From: Acidimicrobiia bacterium | GTDB taxonomy: Bacteria > Actinomycetota > Acidimicrobiia > Spongiisociales > UBA5794 | Assembly: GCA_030599515.1 (NCBI GenBank) | Contig: JAUVNV010000039.1 | Coordinates: 1 to 13,613 of the forward strand | Reading direction: 5' to 3' | DNA length: 13,613 nt | Shown: piece by piece, positions 6,672 through 13,611 of the stretch | Numbering within the stretch: the first letter of the stretch is position 1 | Layout of the letters: the number at the start of each line of letters is the position of its first letter | Made by a program: the position numbers and the translations under genes | Notes under the pieces: model-generated | Seen by the model: only the letters and a program-made list of their open reading frames with translations | Databases searched by the model: none | What the model was told of the DNA's origin: nothing

Positions 6672-6865
6672 CCATCAGCCGTGACGATCTCGAAGGCAAA
6701 CTGAGAGAGATCGAAGGCGTCGTCGTAGAGACGGAAGAAGGAGCGAAGCAGAACGTCGCGTTCATCGTCGGCGGTGTGGCGGTCGTCGTGGTTGCGCTCA
6801 TCGCTTACGGAATCTGGCGGTCGCGTCGTCGCAGAATCCACATCGAGGTCTATCAAACCACATGA
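6668..6865 (+). CDS. 65-aa single-pass membrane protein
   Basis: The ATG at 6668 overlaps the preceding TGA (ATGA). Residues 1-28 are acidic and probably helical (ISRDDLEGKLREIEGVVVETEEGAK), 29-49 form one membrane helix (VAFIVGGVAVVVVALIAYGIW), and RSRRRR follows, so the C-terminus is predicted cytoplasmic. The position after a holin-X-like gene recalls the DUF3618-type proteins that accompany holin-X in many actinobacteria, and the charged N-terminal helix fits loosely, but this is weak inference. Function unknown. Confidence 0.7.
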   Translation: MTISRDDLEGKLREIEGVVVETEEGAKQNVAFIVGGVAVVVVALIAYGIWRSRRRRIHIEVYQTT

Positions 6866-7134
6866 AGGAATTCGGCCCCATCTTTCGTCGCTGGTGGTTC
6901 AATCGATTCCATCCAGCCGTGCGCTTCGGATGGATCGCAACGAGTCACGCGCTGGAGCGCAATGACATGCCCCGATTGGGGCTGGGTCTCGCACTGATGG
7001 CGTACGGGTTGGGGAAAGGCCGGGGGGGCGGACGGCGCCTGATCTACAAGACTGCGATCGATGTCGACCAGGGCACAACGATCCGCGTCATGCGGGGCCG
7101 GCATCCCATCGCCGAGATCGCCCCTCTCCCATAG
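6862..7134 (+). CDS. Conserved-looking 90-aa protein of unknown function
   Basis: The ATG at 6862 overlaps the preceding stop (ATGA). The protein starts with an aromatic, basic segment (FGPIFRRWWFNRFHPAVRFGW). Residues 37-52 (PRLGLGLALMAYGLGKG) are mildly hydrophobic, too short and glycine-rich for a confident membrane helix. The C-terminal part (about 58-84) reads as beta strands (RRLIYKTAIDVDQGTTIRVMRG). It may be a small peripheral membrane protein. I recognise no family. Its place in the coupled chain of small membrane proteins supports it being real. Confidence 0.65.
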   Translation: MKEFGPIFRRWWFNRFHPAVRFGWIATSHALERNDMPRLGLGLALMAYGLGKGRGGGRRLIYKTAIDVDQGTTIRVMRGRHPIAEIAPLP

Positions 7135-7145
7135 GACAATCCGAG

Positions 7146-7247
7146 ATGCGTAGCCGTCAGAAATGGATCAAGATCTTCGTCTGGTTCATCGTTGTTGCGA
7201 TGGTTCTCTCGCTCGCTGTGGCGATCATTCCCGCCATCGGGGGATGA
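7146..7247 (+). CDS. 33-aa single-pass membrane protein coupled to trmI
   Basis: ATG at 7146 to TGA at 7245-7247, encoding MRSRQKWIKIFVWFIVVAMV... with a basic N-terminus and one membrane helix at about residues 8-30. The stop overlaps the trmI start as ATGA, and the gene begins 11 bp after the previous stop. The basic-then-hydrophobic layout and the exact overlap are unlikely by chance. A signal-anchor peptide or a leader coupling translation to trmI are both possible. No family recognised. Confidence 0.6.
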   Translation: MRSRQKWIKIFVWFIVVAMVLSLAVAIIPAIGG

Positions 7248-8056
7248 GCACCGGCTCCCCGTTCGGTCCCGGGGACGCATGCCTTCTCTTCGACGTCAAG
7301 GGTCGGCGGTACCTCATCGAGTTGATTCCCGGTCGAAGCTTCCACTCCCACCGGGGGGCACTTCCACACGACGAGATCATCGGATCTCTCGAGGGCTCAT
7401 CTCTCGAGACGACGAATGGCACCTTCCTGACCGTCGTTCGGCCGCGGCTCGCCGACTACGTCCTCAAGATGTCTCGGGGAGCGAACGTTCTCTACCCGAA
7501 AGACGCTGCGGCATTGATGGTTTGGGCCGACATCGGGCCGGGGATGACCGTGCTCGAAGCGGGCACCGGATCCGGCGGGCTCACCATGATGCTGGCGAGG
7601 GCCGTCGGTCCGACCGGTCGGCTGGTGAGCGTCGAACGAAGGACCGATCACGCCACCCTTGCGCGCAGCAGGATCGCAGGCTTCTTCGGAGGGGTTCCTG
7701 AATGGGTCGACCTGAGAGTCGGCGAGGTCGTTGACGCGGTCGCCGACGTCCGTCCGGAGCGGATCGTGCTCGACGTCCCCGAGCCGTGGGAGATGGTCGA
7801 AGCTGCGGCCGAACACCTCCCCGGCGGCGGAGGCTTCGCCTGCTACGTCCCCAACGTGCCGCAGATCGAGACGGTCCGGTCGGCGATAGCCGGGACGGGC
7901 CGATTCATCGAAGTGTCGACGTTCGAGGTGATGATGCGGGATTGGTCCGTGAACGGCCGCTCCGTGCGTCCATCCCACCGGATGATCGGACACACAGGTT
8001 TCATAACGGTGGCGAGAAAAGTACTCGGTGGCCGCCTGCGGCGGCGTAGTCAGTAG
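7244..8056 (+). CDS. trmI: tRNA (adenine-58-N1)-methyltransferase TrmI
   Basis: This 270-aa protein is predicted to methylate N1 of adenosine 58 in the T-loop of tRNAs using S-adenosylmethionine, as a tetramer in the cytoplasm. It carries the TrmI N-terminal domain, with FHSHRGALPHDEIIG, followed by PRLADYVLKMSRGANVLYPKDAA. SAM motif I is VLEAGTGSGGLTMMLARAVGPTGRLVSVE, and the catalytic-loop region is VLDVPEPWEM. The ATG at 7244 overlaps the stop of the 33-aa gene and matches the normal N-terminus; an upstream in-frame start at 7163 is a shadow. In mycobacteria the homologue (Rv2118c) also lies just upstream of the proteasomal ATPase, so synteny supports the call. The last codons (GRLRRRSQ) and the stop fall in repeated sequence: AGTACTCGGT occurs at 8020 and again at 8059, and a GCCGCC-tgc-GGCGGC hairpin lies between them. 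Confidence 0.95.
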   Translation: MSTGSPFGPGDACLLFDVKGRRYLIELIPGRSFHSHRGALPHDEIIGSLEGSSLETTNGTFLTVVRPRLADYVLKMSRGANVLYPKDAAALMVWADIGPGMTVLEAGTGSGGLTMMLARAVGPTGRLVSVERRTDHATLARSRIAGFFGGVPEWVDLRVGEVVDAVADVRPERIVLDVPEPWEMVEAAAEHLPGGGGFACYVPNVPQIETVRSAIAGTGRFIEVSTFEVMMRDWSVNGRSVRPSHRMIGHTGFITVARKVLGGRLRRRSQ

Positions 8057-8070
8057 TCAGTACTCGGTAC
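8020..8070 (+). repeat. Short AGTACTCGGT/AGTCAGT repeats at the trmI 3' end
   Basis: AGTACTCGGT occurs at 8020-8029 and 8059-8068, with AGTCAGT repeats at 8048-8060 between them. A related string, TACTCGGTAATCGGTAC, lies at 8164-8180. The trmI stop codon is within the array. A 6-bp GC hairpin (GCCGCC-tgc-GGCGGC, 8031-8045) is embedded and could slow polymerase, but it has no T-tract. Confidence 0.55.
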
Positions 8071-8181
8071 TTCCGAACCGGCGAGTCGTGTGTGGATGCG
8101 CATTACGCGATCTCAGGACACGAGAAAGGCCGCACCCGGGGGATACGACCTCTCCGATTGATCTACTCGGTAATCGGTACC

Positions 8182-8204
8182 GATTCAGGCCTTCGACCTG
8201 AATC
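8182..8204 (-). terminator. Hairpin directly after the ferredoxin stop
   Basis: GATTCAGG (8182-8189) and CCTGAATC (8197-8204) form a perfect 8-bp stem with a 7-nt loop, adjacent to the ferredoxin stop codon at 8205-8207. There is no clear T-run after it, so it is either a weak intrinsic terminator, as often in high-GC actinobacteria, or an mRNA 3'-end stabiliser. It could also serve trmI in the opposite direction. Confidence 0.5.
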
Positions 8205-8450
8205 CTACGGCTCGATGAAGATGCACTCGCCCGGGCACTCTTCTGCCGATTCAACGACGGCGTCCATCTGGTCGTCGGGGAAGTTCGCCAAACCCTCTGC
8301 GCCCTGCGTGTTCCCCTCTGAGGCGGCGAAGATCTTCTCGCCCTCGCGAACGTACGCGAGTCCATCGTCGAGCAGTACGAAGACGTCGGGTGCGATCTCT
8401 TCGCAGATCCCGTCGCCGGTGCAGAGATCCTGGTCGATCCAGACCTTCAT
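8205..8450 (-). CDS. Small [3Fe-4S]/[4Fe-4S] ferredoxin
   Basis: This 81-aa soluble electron carrier has the single-cluster actinobacterial ferredoxin pattern: C10-T-G-D13-G-I-C16 near the N-terminus, APDVF after it, and C72-P close to the C-terminus. Position 13, where four-cysteine ferredoxins have the second Cys, is Asp, so the cluster should be [3Fe-4S] or an Asp-ligated [4Fe-4S]. An extra Cys76 is present. Such ferredoxins donate electrons to cytochromes P450 and other oxygenases, but no partner gene is in the window. The ATG at 8450-8448 has AGGA 10 nt upstream on the minus strand. The protein is rich in acidic residues, as usual for the family. The gene lies between trmI and arc, pointing away from the proteasome operon; the insertion of about 30 residues (35-65) between the Cys groups makes it slightly longer than typical. 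Confidence 0.9.
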   Translation of the reverse strand: MKVWIDQDLCTGDGICEEIAPDVFVLLDDGLAYVREGEKIFAASEGNTQGAEGLANFPDDQMDAVVESAEECPGECIFIEP

Positions 8451-8579
8451 GGCTTGTGTCCTTTCGGAGTGTGACGGGAGAAAGATAGTCACCGATGTGC
8501 GGAACGACGAGTTCTTTTCGGGTTGGGGGCGGGGTCCTTGGGCGGAATCCAACGGCTTCCCGCAACCCTGTCGGAGGCC

Positions 8580-8609
8580 TACACTCGGATGACGAGTCGG
8601 AACCGACTC
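8580..8609 (+). promoter_or_regulatory. Candidate promoter -10 and leader inverted repeat of the proteasome operon
   Basis: TACACT (8580-8585) is a plausible -10 box; the sequence 17 bp upstream (TTCCCG, 8557-8562) is a poor -35 match. Immediately downstream, GAGTCGG-aa-CCGACTC (8594-8609) is a perfect 7-bp inverted repeat around the expected transcription start. It could be an operator or a leader hairpin. The arc GTG start follows 28 bp later with AGAGGA as ribosome site. Confidence 0.4.
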
Positions 8610-8637
8610 CAAGGATGAACGCGAAGAGGATCCAACC

Positions 8638-10353
8638 GTGAACCAGTACGACGACGAGCAACTCAGAAGGAAGATTCTGCTCCTCGAGGAGGAGATCGAG
8701 GTGATGAGGCGCCGGCTCCAGGATGCTCCCCGGCGTGCCCGTCTCCTGGAGGAGCGGCTCCTCGAGTCGCGGGGCAAGATCTCTCAAGCTGCAGGTCAGA
8801 ACGAGAAACTCGCTGCAGCGCTCGAAGAGACTCGTGAGCAACTGGCCCTCCTTCGAGAGGAGGTCGAGAAACTGACGGCGCCTCCGAATCCGTTTGGAAC
8901 GATCTTGCGGCGCAACGAAGACGGAACAGTGGACGTGAACACGAACGGACGCAAACTTCGCGTCAATGTGGAGCCGACCGTTGAGTTCAAGGCACTCGGA
9001 ATCGGGCAAGAAGTGATTCTCAACGAGGCGTTCAACGTTGTCGACATGCGCAGCTACGACCCCGCCGGTGAGGTTGTGACGATCAAGGAAGTCATCTCGG
9101 ACAATCGATTGATCATTCTCGGCAGGGCCGACGAGGAACGCGTCGTGGGACGGTCCGAGGCCGTCGAAGAGGAGCCCTTGCGCGTCGGCGATCACGTCCG
9201 TATCGATCCGCTCACGGGACTGATCCTCGAGAGACTCGTCCGGCCCGAGGTGGGAGAGCTCGTCCTCGAAGAGGTGCCGGATGTCACGTATCTTCAGATT
9301 GGCGGACTCGGCGATCAGATCGAGGTGATCCAGGACGCGATCGAGCTTCCCTACGTCCACAAGGACCGGTTCGACGACTACGACCTCGCCGCCCCGAAGG
9401 GAGTCCTGCTGTACGGACCGCCCGGATGCGGGAAGACCCTGATCGCCAAGGCCGTCGCGAACAGCCTGGCGAAGGCCGTTGCGAAGAAAGAGGGGAGCGA
9501 CGACACGCGTTCCTACTTCCTGAACGTCAAAGGTCCGGAACTTCTCAACAAGTACGTTGGCGAGACCGAGCGTCAGATCCGTCTGATCTTCCAAAGGGCG
9601 AAAGAGAAGTCGGATGAGGGCGTGCCCGTGATCGTCTTCTTCGACGAGATGGATTCGCTGTTCCGGACGAGAGGCACAGGCATCTCGTCCGATGTGGAAT
9701 CGACGATCGTTCCCCAACTCCTGTCAGAACTCGATGGTGTGGAGGCGCTCAAGAACGTCATCGTCATCGGCGCGTCGAACCGCGAGGATCTCATCGATCC
9801 GGCGATTCTTCGTCCCGGCCGACTCGACGTGAAGATCAAGATCGAGCGCCCGGGACGCGAAGCGGCTGCGCAGATCTTCGGCATCTACCTCACCAAGAAT
9901 CTGCCGTACGACGCCATCGAACTCGCCCGTCATGATGGAGATCTCGGCTCGATGCTCAAGGAGATGGTCAACGCGGTGGTCGACAAGGTGTATCGGGAAG
10001 ACGAGGAGAATCGCTTCCTCGAAGTGACGTACGCGAACGGGGATCGTGAGATCCTGTACTTCAAGGACTTCGCATCGGGAGCGATGATCGAGAACATCGT
10101 GCGGCGAGGGAAGAAGGAAGCGATCAAGCGGGAGATCGCAGGCGGCGAGAGCGGTCTCCGCACGTCCGATCTCCTCGAATCGGTCACGCAGGAGTTCCGG
10201 GAGCAGGAGGATCTACCGAACACGACCAACCCGGATGATTGGGCGAAGATCTCGGGGAAGAAGGGCGAACGAATCGTATACGTGCGCACGCTGATCGAGG
10301 GGGATCGGGAGAGTCGTACCATCGAAGCAGTGACTCCGGGTCAGTACCTCTGA
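8638..10353 (+). CDS. arc: Proteasomal AAA+ ATPase (ARC/Mpa)
   Basis: This 571-aa protein is the ring ATPase that recognises pupylated proteins, unfolds them and feeds them into the 20S core. Residues about 5-83 form the coiled coil that binds Pup (QLRRKILLLEEEIEVM...ALLREEVEKL). Two OB-fold domains follow (about 85-235). The AAA domain has Walker A GPPGCGKT (260-267), Walker B IVFFDE with D336 and E337, and the pore-loop stretch KGPELLNKYVGETE. The C-terminus ends in GQYL, the proteasome-docking tail (HbYX-like, penultimate Tyr) known from mycobacterial Mpa. The start is GTG at 8638 with AGAGGA upstream, giving the normal N-terminal coiled coil. It heads the operon; dop starts 6 bp after its stop. 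Confidence 0.97.
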   Translation: MNQYDDEQLRRKILLLEEEIEVMRRRLQDAPRRARLLEERLLESRGKISQAAGQNEKLAAALEETREQLALLREEVEKLTAPPNPFGTILRRNEDGTVDVNTNGRKLRVNVEPTVEFKALGIGQEVILNEAFNVVDMRSYDPAGEVVTIKEVISDNRLIILGRADEERVVGRSEAVEEEPLRVGDHVRIDPLTGLILERLVRPEVGELVLEEVPDVTYLQIGGLGDQIEVIQDAIELPYVHKDRFDDYDLAAPKGVLLYGPPGCGKTLIAKAVANSLAKAVAKKEGSDDTRSYFLNVKGPELLNKYVGETERQIRLIFQRAKEKSDEGVPVIVFFDEMDSLFRTRGTGISSDVESTIVPQLLSELDGVEALKNVIVIGASNREDLIDPAILRPGRLDVKIKIERPGREAAAQIFGIYLTKNLPYDAIELARHDGDLGSMLKEMVNAVVDKVYREDEENRFLEVTYANGDREILYFKDFASGAMIENIVRRGKKEAIKREIAGGESGLRTSDLLESVTQEFREQEDLPNTTNPDDWAKISGKKGERIVYVRTLIEGDRESRTIEAVTPGQYL

Positions 10354-10359
10354 GCATGC

Positions 10360-11844
10360 ATGGCGCTGCGTAAGGTTCTCGGCACCGAGACCGAATTCGG
10401 AATCACGGTTCTCAATCAGGCCGCCTTCAACCCGGTCGTGGCATCCTCCGCGGTCGTCAGCTCGTACGCCGGGAACCGATCGCGGATCCAGTGGTCACTC
10501 GACGAGGAGAGCCCCGGGCGGGACCTGCGGGGTTTCAGAATCGCCGAGGGACCGGGGATCGACTTCGAGACGGGCCTGGTCAACACGGTGCTCACGAACG
10601 GGGCGCGTCTCTACGTTGATCACGCGCATCCGGAGTACTCGAGCCCGGAGTGCGCTGACCCGCGATCGGCTGCCCTGTACGACAAAGCCGGTGAACGCGT
10701 GATGGTCGAGGCGGTAGAAGCAGCGCAGCGGCTTCTCGGTCCGGACGAACGGTTGGTCGTCCACAAGAACAACACCGACGGCAAGGGCAACTCGTACGGC
10801 GCCCACGAGAACTATCTGATCGCTCGCGCGATCCCATTTGACCGGATCGTGCGACACCTCACGGCGTTCTTCGTTACTCGTCAGATCTTCACGGGATCGG
10901 GGAAGATCGGTTCGGAGAATGGTCGACCGCCGGTCGACTATCAGATCACGCAGCGTGCCGACTTCTTCGAAGAAGAGATCGGACTCGAGACGACGCTCAA
11001 GCGGCCGATCATCAACACGCGCGACGAACCCCATGCCGATCCGTCCCGATACCGAAGGCTGCACGTGATCCTCGGCGATGCCAATCGCAGCGAGGTCCAG
11101 ACCTTCCTGAAGCTCGGAACGACGGCGCTGGTCCTCGACGCAATAGAAGACGGCGCGTTCCCCGATCCGATCGAGCTGGTCGACCCGGTGCGCGAGGTCT
11201 GGTCGGTCAGCCACGATCCGAAACTCGAATACGCGATGGAGACGACGGATCGAGGCCGGCTCACGGCTCTCGAGATTCAGTGGCAGTATCTCGATGTCAT
11301 TCAGCAGTACGCCCGATCGATTGGAGTCGGACCGGTCTGGACCCAGGTGCTCGGAGAATGGGAACAGATACTCCTCGACCTCGAGACGGATCCGCGTTCG
11401 ACGGCCGATCGTCTCGACTGGACGGCGAAGCTGCGGATCCTCGAGGGCTACCGGAGCCGGGATGGTCTCGCGTGGAACGATTCGAAGCTCCGGCTCCTCG
11501 ACCTCCAGTACCACGACGTCGACCCGCAGCGGGGCCTGTACCAGCGACTCGTGGATCGAGGAGCGATTCGCCGGCTCTTCGACGATCAGCAGGTCGAACT
11601 GGCCACCATCGAACCCCCTGAAGACACGAGGGCGTTCTTCCGGGGGACATGCGTCCACAGGTATCCTGAGGCCCTGGTTTCCGCCAACTGGGACTCGCTC
11701 GTGTTCGACATCGGTGAAGAGACGCTCAAACGGGTTCCTATGATGGAACCGTTGAGAGGCACCAGACGGCACGTGGCGAGCATGCTCGAGGCTTCACCGA
11801 CCGCGGCAGCGATGATCCGTGCCCTTGGAGGGAACGATGGCTGA
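10360..11844 (+). CDS. dop: Pup deamidase/depupylase Dop
   Basis: This 494-aa member of the PafA/Dop carboxylate-amine ligase-like family converts the C-terminal Gln of Pup to Glu and removes Pup from substrates. It starts with GTETEFGI, the ATP/Mg-binding strand (E10, E12). It contains the ~40-residue Dop-specific loop (NQAAFNPVVASSAVVSSYAGNRSR...SPGRDLRGF, about 18-60) that PafA lacks, which distinguishes the two enzymes. LYVDHAHPEYSSPE holds D87, equivalent to the catalytic Asp of Dop. The neighbouring Pup ends in GGQ, which requires deamidation, consistent with an active Dop. The gene follows arc by 6 bp and overlaps the pup start by 8 bp. The ATG at 10360 is preferred over one four bases upstream in another frame. 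Confidence 0.96.
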   Translation: MALRKVLGTETEFGITVLNQAAFNPVVASSAVVSSYAGNRSRIQWSLDEESPGRDLRGFRIAEGPGIDFETGLVNTVLTNGARLYVDHAHPEYSSPECADPRSAALYDKAGERVMVEAVEAAQRLLGPDERLVVHKNNTDGKGNSYGAHENYLIARAIPFDRIVRHLTAFFVTRQIFTGSGKIGSENGRPPVDYQITQRADFFEEEIGLETTLKRPIINTRDEPHADPSRYRRLHVILGDANRSEVQTFLKLGTTALVLDAIEDGAFPDPIELVDPVREVWSVSHDPKLEYAMETTDRGRLTALEIQWQYLDVIQQYARSIGVGPVWTQVLGEWEQILLDLETDPRSTADRLDWTAKLRILEGYRSRDGLAWNDSKLRLLDLQYHDVDPQRGLYQRLVDRGAIRRLFDDQQVELATIEPPEDTRAFFRGTCVHRYPEALVSANWDSLVFDIGEETLKRVPMMEPLRGTRRHVASMLEASPTAAAMIRALGGNDG

Positions 11845-12031
11845 ACAGGAACGCAGGCAACGGCCGGCCGACCGGAAAGGCGACGAGTCCGATCGCAGTG
11901 AGATCGAGACCACCGGCGCCGCCGAGGAGATCAGTGACCGGATCGATGATCTGCTCGACGAGATCGACACGGTGCTCGAAGAGAACGCCGAGGAGTTCGT
12001 GAAGAACTACGTGCAGAAGGGCGGCCAATGA
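11837..12031 (+). CDS. pup: Prokaryotic ubiquitin-like protein Pup
   Basis: The 64-residue modifier is disordered and charged at the N-terminus. Residues about 30-60 (EEISDRIDDLLDEIDTVLEENAEEFVKNYVQ) form the Mpa-binding helix. It ends in KGGQ, so it is made in the Gln form that Dop must deamidate to GGE before PafA can attach it to lysines of targets. The ATG at 11837 has GGAGGG 4 nt upstream and matches the usual length; an in-frame GTG at 11819 lies within dop and is less likely. Its stop overlaps the prcB ATG (ATGA), giving equal expression with the core subunits. Confidence 0.97.
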   Translation: MAEQERRQRPADRKGDESDRSEIETTGAAEEISDRIDDLLDEIDTVLEENAEEFVKNYVQKGGQ

Positions 12032-12816
12032 CGACGGGGTTGTCGGTGCCGCCCGAGGACGGAGGGATCATTCCCGCAGCGAGTTTCTCTGCGCTGCTGG
12101 AGCAGCACCATCTGGTGCCAACATGGGAGATCCCACCGGGTTCGATGGACGTTCCTGAGGCCACGACGATCCTCGCGATGCGTTGGGTCGACGGAGTCAT
12201 GATGGCCGGCGACAGACGGGCCACTGCAGGGAACGTCATTGCCCATCGCCGGATCAAGAAGGTCTACCCTGCGGACGACCGCTCGGCCGTCGCCATCTCG
12301 GGCACCGCCGGCATGGCCGTAGAACTGACGAAGCTGTTCCAGACGGAGTTGGAGCACTACGAGAAGATCGAGGACACACGGCTGAGTCTCGACGGTAAGG
12401 CGAACTTTCTCGCTCGCTTGGTTCGCGGCAATCTTCCTCTCGCGTTCCAGGGACTGATCGTCGTGCCACTGTTCTGTGGATACGACGACGAGGAGGGCGC
12501 GGGGAAGCTCTACAGCTTCGACGTCGTCGGCGGGCGATACGACGAGCAAGATTACGCGACCACCGGATCGGGTGGATCGGAAGCTCGGGCGTTTCTCAAG
12601 AGCGCCTGGAACGATGGTTTGGACGGGTCCGAGGCCGTCCACGTCGTCGTCGAGGCGCTGGTGGCGGCGGCCGAAGAGGACGCGGCGACGGGTGGGCCCG
12701 ATCCCAAGAGAGGGATCTACCCGAACGTGGTGACCGTCACAGCGCAGGGGTATCGCGAGGTCCCCGATGAGGAGATCGGTCCGATCGCGGTCGAGGTGAT
12801 GGAGGGCCGACCATGA
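12028..12816 (+). CDS. prcB: 20S proteasome beta subunit (catalytic), with propeptide
   Basis: This 262-aa N-terminal nucleophile hydrolase forms the two inner catalytic rings. A propeptide of about 45 residues precedes ATTILAM; the mature N-terminus should be Thr46. Relative to Thr1, Asp17 (D62 in AGDRRAT) and Lys33 (K78 in RIKKVY) are in register, so the catalytic set is intact. GSGGSEA and TGGPDPKRGI further along match the family. The residue before Thr1 is Ala (PEA|TTI) rather than the usual Gly. The ATG overlaps the pup stop, and its own stop overlaps the prcA start, both as ATGA. Length and order are as in mycobacteria. Confidence 0.97.
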   Translation: MTTGLSVPPEDGGIIPAASFSALLEQHHLVPTWEIPPGSMDVPEATTILAMRWVDGVMMAGDRRATAGNVIAHRRIKKVYPADDRSAVAISGTAGMAVELTKLFQTELEHYEKIEDTRLSLDGKANFLARLVRGNLPLAFQGLIVVPLFCGYDDEEGAGKLYSFDVVGGRYDEQDYATTGSGGSEARAFLKSAWNDGLDGSEAVHVVVEALVAAAEEDAATGGPDPKRGIYPNVVTVTAQGYREVPDEEIGPIAVEVMEGRP

Positions 12817-13484
12817 CGATGCCTTTCTACGTTCCGCCGGAGCAGTTGATCAAGGATCGGGCCGAGTTCGCCAGGAAAGGAATCCAGCGGGGTCGACCCA
12901 TAGCCGTCGTCGAATATGACCGGGGGATTCTGCTGATCGGTGAGAACCCAAGTCGGTCACTGCACAAGACCGGTGAGATATACGATCGGATCGCATTCGC
13001 CGGAGTCGGGCGCTACAACGAATTCGAGATGTTGCGCGTCGCCGGGATTCGCTACGCCGACGTGAAGGGCTACGCGTACGCCCGAGGCGACGTGACCGGG
13101 AAGGGTCTTGCCAACGCCTACTCACAAACGCTGGGTCAGATCTTCACGCACGAGGTGAAGCCGTACGAGGTCGAGGTCCTGGTCGCCGAACTCGGCGACG
13201 ATGACAACCATCTCTTCCACGTGCGCTACGACGGCACGCTGCGCGACGAACCGGGCTTCGCGGTGCTCGGCGGCGACGAGGAGAGGCTGGCAGAGGAGAT
13301 CGGGAACGGTCATCGATCGGACATGGGCCTCGAGGATGCGCTGAGCCTGACAACGTCGGCGATCCAGGACGCTACCGAGACCACCATTCCGCCGGAGGAC
13401 TGGGAGGCCGGTGTGCTGGATCGGTCGCTCGGCCGCAGGAAGTACCGTCGCCTCAGTGCCGACGACGTTGGCGCGTCTGGTTGA
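12813..13484 (+). CDS. prcA: 20S proteasome alpha subunit
   Basis: This 223-aa subunit forms the outer rings that gate the core and dock the ATPase. The N-terminus MTMPFYVPPEQLIKDRAEFARKGI matches the gating segment and H0 helix of actinobacterial PrcA. GENPSRSLHKTGEIYDRIAFAGVGRYNEFE and YAYARGDVTGKGLANAYSQTLGQIFT...KPYEVEVLVAE are highly conserved blocks. There is no catalytic Thr, as expected for alpha. A second ATG lies two codons in, so residues 1-2 are uncertain. It ends the visible operon; pafA, often next in this locus, is not seen before the window ends. Repeat copy 2 begins 16 bp after the stop. Confidence 0.97.
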   Translation: MTMPFYVPPEQLIKDRAEFARKGIQRGRPIAVVEYDRGILLIGENPSRSLHKTGEIYDRIAFAGVGRYNEFEMLRVAGIRYADVKGYAYARGDVTGKGLANAYSQTLGQIFTHEVKPYEVEVLVAELGDDDNHLFHVRYDGTLRDEPGFAVLGGDEERLAEEIGNGHRSDMGLEDALSLTTSAIQDATETTIPPEDWEAGVLDRSLGRRKYRRLSADDVGASG

Positions 13485-13500
13485 TCCCGGGATCGCAGAA

Positions 13501-13611
13501 CCTAGTGGTCCGTCGCAGAAATGGGCACCGTGTCTCTCCGGCCCTCGACGCCCCTGGCGGCGTCCTCCGCCTCGACGCAGTCCCGACTGCGCCTTCGTTG
13601 TGCGTCCTTGC
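13501..13611 (-). repeat. 111-bp dispersed repeat, copy 2
   Basis: This is the perfect reverse complement of 4792-4902. It starts 16 bp after the prcA stop, so prcA transcripts read it in the same sense that MFS transcripts read copy 1. The last two bases of the window (13612-13613) no longer match copy 1, so the repeat appears to end here, although little flanking sequence is visible. Confidence 0.97.

Noticed and set aside
6336..7134. Prophage remnant based on the holin-like protein
   Set aside because: No endolysin, capsid, integrase or attachment site nearby; the holin-X family is widespread on actinobacterial chromosomes.
8112..8155. Possible hairpin GAGAAAGGCCG...CGACCTCTC between trmI and the ferredoxin
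   Set aside because: The stem has a mismatch and a bulge with a long loop; not convincing.
8520..8566. GGGTTG...CAACCC long-range inverted repeat upstream of arc
   Set aside because: Only six paired bases over a G-rich interval; expected by chance.
8251..9717. 488-aa minus-strand open frame opposite arc
   Set aside because: It is antisense to the clear arc coding sequence and overlaps the real ferredoxin in another frame; typical of high-GC shadow frames.
10495..11772. 425-aa minus-strand open frame opposite dop
   Set aside because: Shadow of dop; no recognisable domain and no ribosome site.
13483..13494. GATCCCGGGATC after prcA as a terminator
   Set aside because: A perfect palindrome with no loop and no T-run; too short to call.
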